Source: Dugong dugon
Lineage: Eukaryota; Chordata; Mammalia; Sirenia; Dugongidae
Assembly: GCA_030035585.1 (NCBI GenBank)
Contig: CM057469.1
Span: forward strand, 16,424,501 to 16,488,500
Direction of reading: 5' to 3'
DNA length: 64,000 bases
Below, one piece after another: positions 1 through 64,000 of this stretch. The translations under genes were made by a program, and so were the position numbers. Under the pieces are notes generated by a model, which did no database searches, had not been told where the DNA came from, and saw only the letters and a program-made list of their open reading frames with translations. How positions within the stretch are numbered: the first letter of the stretch is position 1; each line of letters opens with the position of its first letter.

Positions 1-3000
1 CAGCATGACATTTTTCTTCTCCTGAGTTAAGATGAGCTTGCTTTGTAAACAGGTCTGGTAAATTATCTAGGCTTAAAAGAGAGGCTGCTCTGTAAAACAG
101 TGTTTTTAATTTAGATATATGAATGGAATCAATACTTTCCAAGGTTGTTTCCAAAAAGAAAATTATTGATGTAAAGGTTGTAACTTTGATTTAAGAAGCA
201 AAATTACTTCTGAAAGCCTTAAGAGGTCATTGAGCTAGAAATTTTATCTTTATTAATCATTTTAGGGAAAATTAATAAATGATTTAGAAACTTACATGTA
301 ACTAAAATAACTAACCAAAAAGCTAGAAGAAATGTAATGTGCTAAAAATAAATCTTCTAAGGGTAAAATATTATTTTTGCATTCAACTGGAAAAAAATCT
401 GTCCTTTATTGCCAGTATCTACTAATGAAAAAAGGTAATAGATAAAAAGTATTCAAGAAAATGAATACAGTCTGTATTTCTATGACATACAGGCCATCTT
501 ATACTAATTCCTTACATTCTCTTGGCTCACCAAGGCACACGAGAGGTTCACATCTGATAGAGGAGGTAAGGAAAAAAAGAAGACTCTCTTAGCCTTACTA
601 CCCTGGCCCATCCATATTCCTGAGGCAAACAACCCTATTTTAGGATTATTCTGGTACAAAGGAAACAAACTTCTAAGGGCAGCCAACAAACTCTCTAAGC
701 TTATAAGTATCTCACAGGAGAGCAATACTGATCTGAGTAAGTTAAAACATAAGAATGTCTGGGGTACATGCTCTTTGCACAGATGACAACACGTGGCTTT
801 GGTATTTGGAAGCTCTTATATATGTTAATATTAGATGAATTTAATACATTTTCATATTGGGAAATAGTTCATTAAATAAAGATAATTTTATTTCAGTGGC
901 AAGACCATATTAAAATCTAAGACTATATTATATTAAAATATCACAAACTTTTAAATAAACTGATACATACTCAGGTACAGACATGTACATTATTATTATT
1001 TTTTCTGGACATGCATATTATGTTGTTGTTTACCAATGTGTACTCTGAGACAAGAATGATTCTGGGCACATACCAAGTGATCAAAATGTCTGTTTTTTAA
1101 GTGATTCAATAAATGTCTAGGGAAAACTCCAGCTTACATCGTCCTTTGCTAGTGAAAAGAAAGAAAGTCACATGAAAATAAATTATGGCTGTGAAGAACA
1201 GCAATTCAGACACACGACGCATACTACATGTACAGTTGGTGAAACAGGTTGTAAAAATGTATATTAACTTCTTATCTCCAGAAATACAAACGTGCTTACA
1301 TGATAAGAAAACAGTAAAGGACTGAAAAGAACATTAGAAACTGATTAAACATGGCTAGGGTAAAAAATCACTTGAGTTAATGCCAAAAAGAACTAACAAG
1401 ATGGCCATGGGCTCACAAAATCAAGTGACAACAAATACGAAAAATCAAGAGGTCTAATCATGTGTTATGGAGTCATTTGAGGGATGAATCTTTGGAAAAT
1501 ACTATCTGAACTTGTTTTGTTTAGTAATAAAGACTAGGTCTTATTTTGGTGGGAGGGTGAGGGAAAAAAAAGAAGAGGCATTTTCATGTAAAATTTCTTG
1601 CAATGGTTGAAATAGACATTTTAGCTTCAGAGTGCATAGCCTTACTATGTATGAATGTCTGAATAAACTCTGAAACATCAGCAAATTGATTTTTCACCTG
1701 ATTGTAGAAGAATACCAAGCAGAGGAACATTTCATTAAATCCTGAAGCTATTTCAATTTAAGAAAAATACTGTAATATGTGGAATATAACAGAATTTCTA
1801 AAAAAAAGTCTATTAAGTCTTCTTGTTACATTATTGGAATATATGAGATGAAAAATGTACCTTTTTGTCCAGCAAAATGAAGCAAATACGAAAGAAATCT
1901 GAACTTTAAAAGGATAATACCTATTTAAAACCTTGGTAACTACTGAAATAATTTTATATCTGTTGATATGTTGCTTTGCAACATATGTATTTGTTTGAAA
2001 TTTATATCCCTCTATAATGCTCACCTCATATCAGGTATTGAAAAATATTTACTAAATTTCAAAAGTTTAATTAAAATAGTACATAACAATCTATCAAATA
2101 TGACCTATAAATTATATTCATCTTTCAAATATTTTCACAATTAAAAAATTCTATTAAGGTATTTTGTTCCTGACACTGTAACTTTCATGAGGAAAAAAGA
2201 CAGAGGCTTTGGACTATATGGTTATGTTATGTTTACTTTTGAGAATAAAAGAAAACCAGACTGATTTTAAGCAAATGTTCAAATGAGAAAATAATGGGAG
2301 AAAAATCTGAAATCTCATTCCCAAGAAAAAGCTGAAAAAAAATAGCACAGTTTTTAAGCATGGTGGATAAGCAGTTTTAATATTTTACTTACTTAGTTTT
2401 AATTACTATATCAAGATTAGCTGTAATTTAGTTTATGAAATACTTAATTGTATTTACTCAGCACAGCTAATAAATATCCCCATTCCACAAGGACAAACAA
2501 CTATCATGAATGACCTGAACTCCTTAAAGGAAGGAATATCACTATGACCTTATCATAATAATGTCCTTGAGGATGGAAAGGAGGGCGGCAATAAGAACGT
2601 TACCTCATTCACAAGCAGGGCCGTCTGGCTAAGTGGGATATGTATGATGAGGAACTCAGCTTCAAAATGAATGGAGACTTTTATTCTCTCCCATGAAACA
2701 AATGCAAAGCTTCCTTTAAAAGCTTAATTTTTTTCATTTAAAAAAGTGTAAGGACTGCACATCAAACTACATTACCTACAATTTTCTCTGTGTCAGTGAC
2801 AGATGTTTACATCTTTTATATCACAGTAGAGTTGGCAGTGGGCAACTAAGATAGACTTTCTCAGAAAGAGCTTTGGGTCAAGATTCACCCATAATCCTCC
2901 AAATTGCCATGCTCTATAAATCATGCTTAAAATTCTGTGCAACATTTAGCTGCTATCACCACTAATCAAAAGGATCATATTAAAGTTTCAGTAGTTTGCT

Positions 3001-3659
3001 GAGAACACTATCATACTGAAATGTTAAGTATAAACAGAACTTGGTAATTAGCTAATTCCACTCATCTTTTTAATCTCAACACAGACGCTCTGAGAATCAA
3101 TCTTATATGGTTAAAACACAATAGTTTTCCTATGTTGTGCTTTTTTTTTTTTTTTTTAATATATAAGAGTGGCAAGAAAACATGTCTGTCATTGGGCAAA
3201 GGAAAAAGATTCAATTTCACAACCAGCTGAGAGGCATGACCATTAATGACCAAGCTAACTGGTTCTCTGGAAAAATAAAGAGAGAAATCAAGTATCTGTA
3301 CTGAGTTGCTAAAACTTAGTTACATTTTAATGATTTGGTAACCAAGTTCTGAATCTTGATGTAGAACCTCCCCAAACCCTGTAGTTTCTTCCACCAACAA
3401 CATTAAGTCCAAGTTTGGGAGATGTTTATAGGGGTTGGAACTAAGGAAGTCGGCTTTGTCTTTTGATCAGGTTTTGACAGATGTCTAAATTTTGTGTTTT
3501 TCTTGTCAGGTATGTCATCATGCATCTCACATACATTATGATATACTGAGATAAACGTTTCCGCCTTATATTAAACATCTTTTAAAATTATCACACATAT
3601 ATAAATATCATTTACTCCTAGCTCCATTCACGTTCACATCTCCTCTGCATTCCTCTTAC
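1..3659. other. Intron downstream of CRIB exon, no gene seen
   Basis: AT-rich single-copy-looking sequence. I find no exon matching the MRCK tail (basic, Ser-rich, ending near a stop), no clear repeat family, and only a 17-bp T run at 3141-3157. The first tail exon is presumably beyond position 1. Confidence 0.7.

Positions 3660-64000
<60,341 letters not shown>

Noticed and set aside
1..3600. Terminal exons and 3' UTR of CDC42BPA
   Set aside because: No Ser-rich tail peptide, stop context or plausible exon was found here despite a strong donor at 3659-3658.

Overview
This window is mammalian nuclear DNA. It holds the 3' half of one large gene, transcribed right to left on the minus strand. 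Eighteen constitutive-looking or cassette exons plus one 39-nt microexon can be placed between 62194 and 3660. They have consistent splice sites (AG acceptor, GT donor) and unbroken codon phase. Their translation is the regulatory half of MRCK-alpha, the CDC42-binding kinase CDC42BPA: end of the coiled coil, C1 zinc finger, PH domain, CNH (citron homology) domain and CRIB motif. The kinase domain and most of the coiled coil lie beyond position 64000. The serine-rich tail, the stop codon and the 3' UTR were not found and should lie beyond position 1. I see no second functional gene, RNA gene or CRISPR array.

The repeats indicate an afrotherian, most likely an elephant or close relative. They include many tRNA-derived SINEs whose 3' tails match the 3' end of an RTE (BovB-like) LINE, three long RTE copies, and one element joining RTE 5' and 3' ends. 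This rests on recognising the families, not on a database search. Older mammalian repeats (MIR, L2, L1, MLT1 LTRs, a Tigger-like and a Charlie-like DNA element) fill much of the remaining intron.

Layout in transcript order: 62.2-59.6 kb, last coiled-coil exons; 55.3-35.4 kb, a linker built from five exons, four of them symmetrical phase 0-0 cassettes; 25.2-20.3 kb, C1 domain; 20.3-15.2 kb, PH domain; 15.3-7.9 kb, CNH domain; 4.6-3.66 kb, post-CNH linker and CRIB motif. Lipid or membrane binding (C1, PH, CNH) and GTP-CDC42 binding (CRIB) together target and activate the kinase encoded upstream.

There is no sign of a novel biological system. The items most worth checking are the cassette-exon block with its hidden microexon, an unidentified coding-like exon candidate at about 6.05-6.20 kb, a nearly identical 95-bp direct duplication 2.7 kb apart, and well-preserved retrotransposon insertions with target-site duplications.
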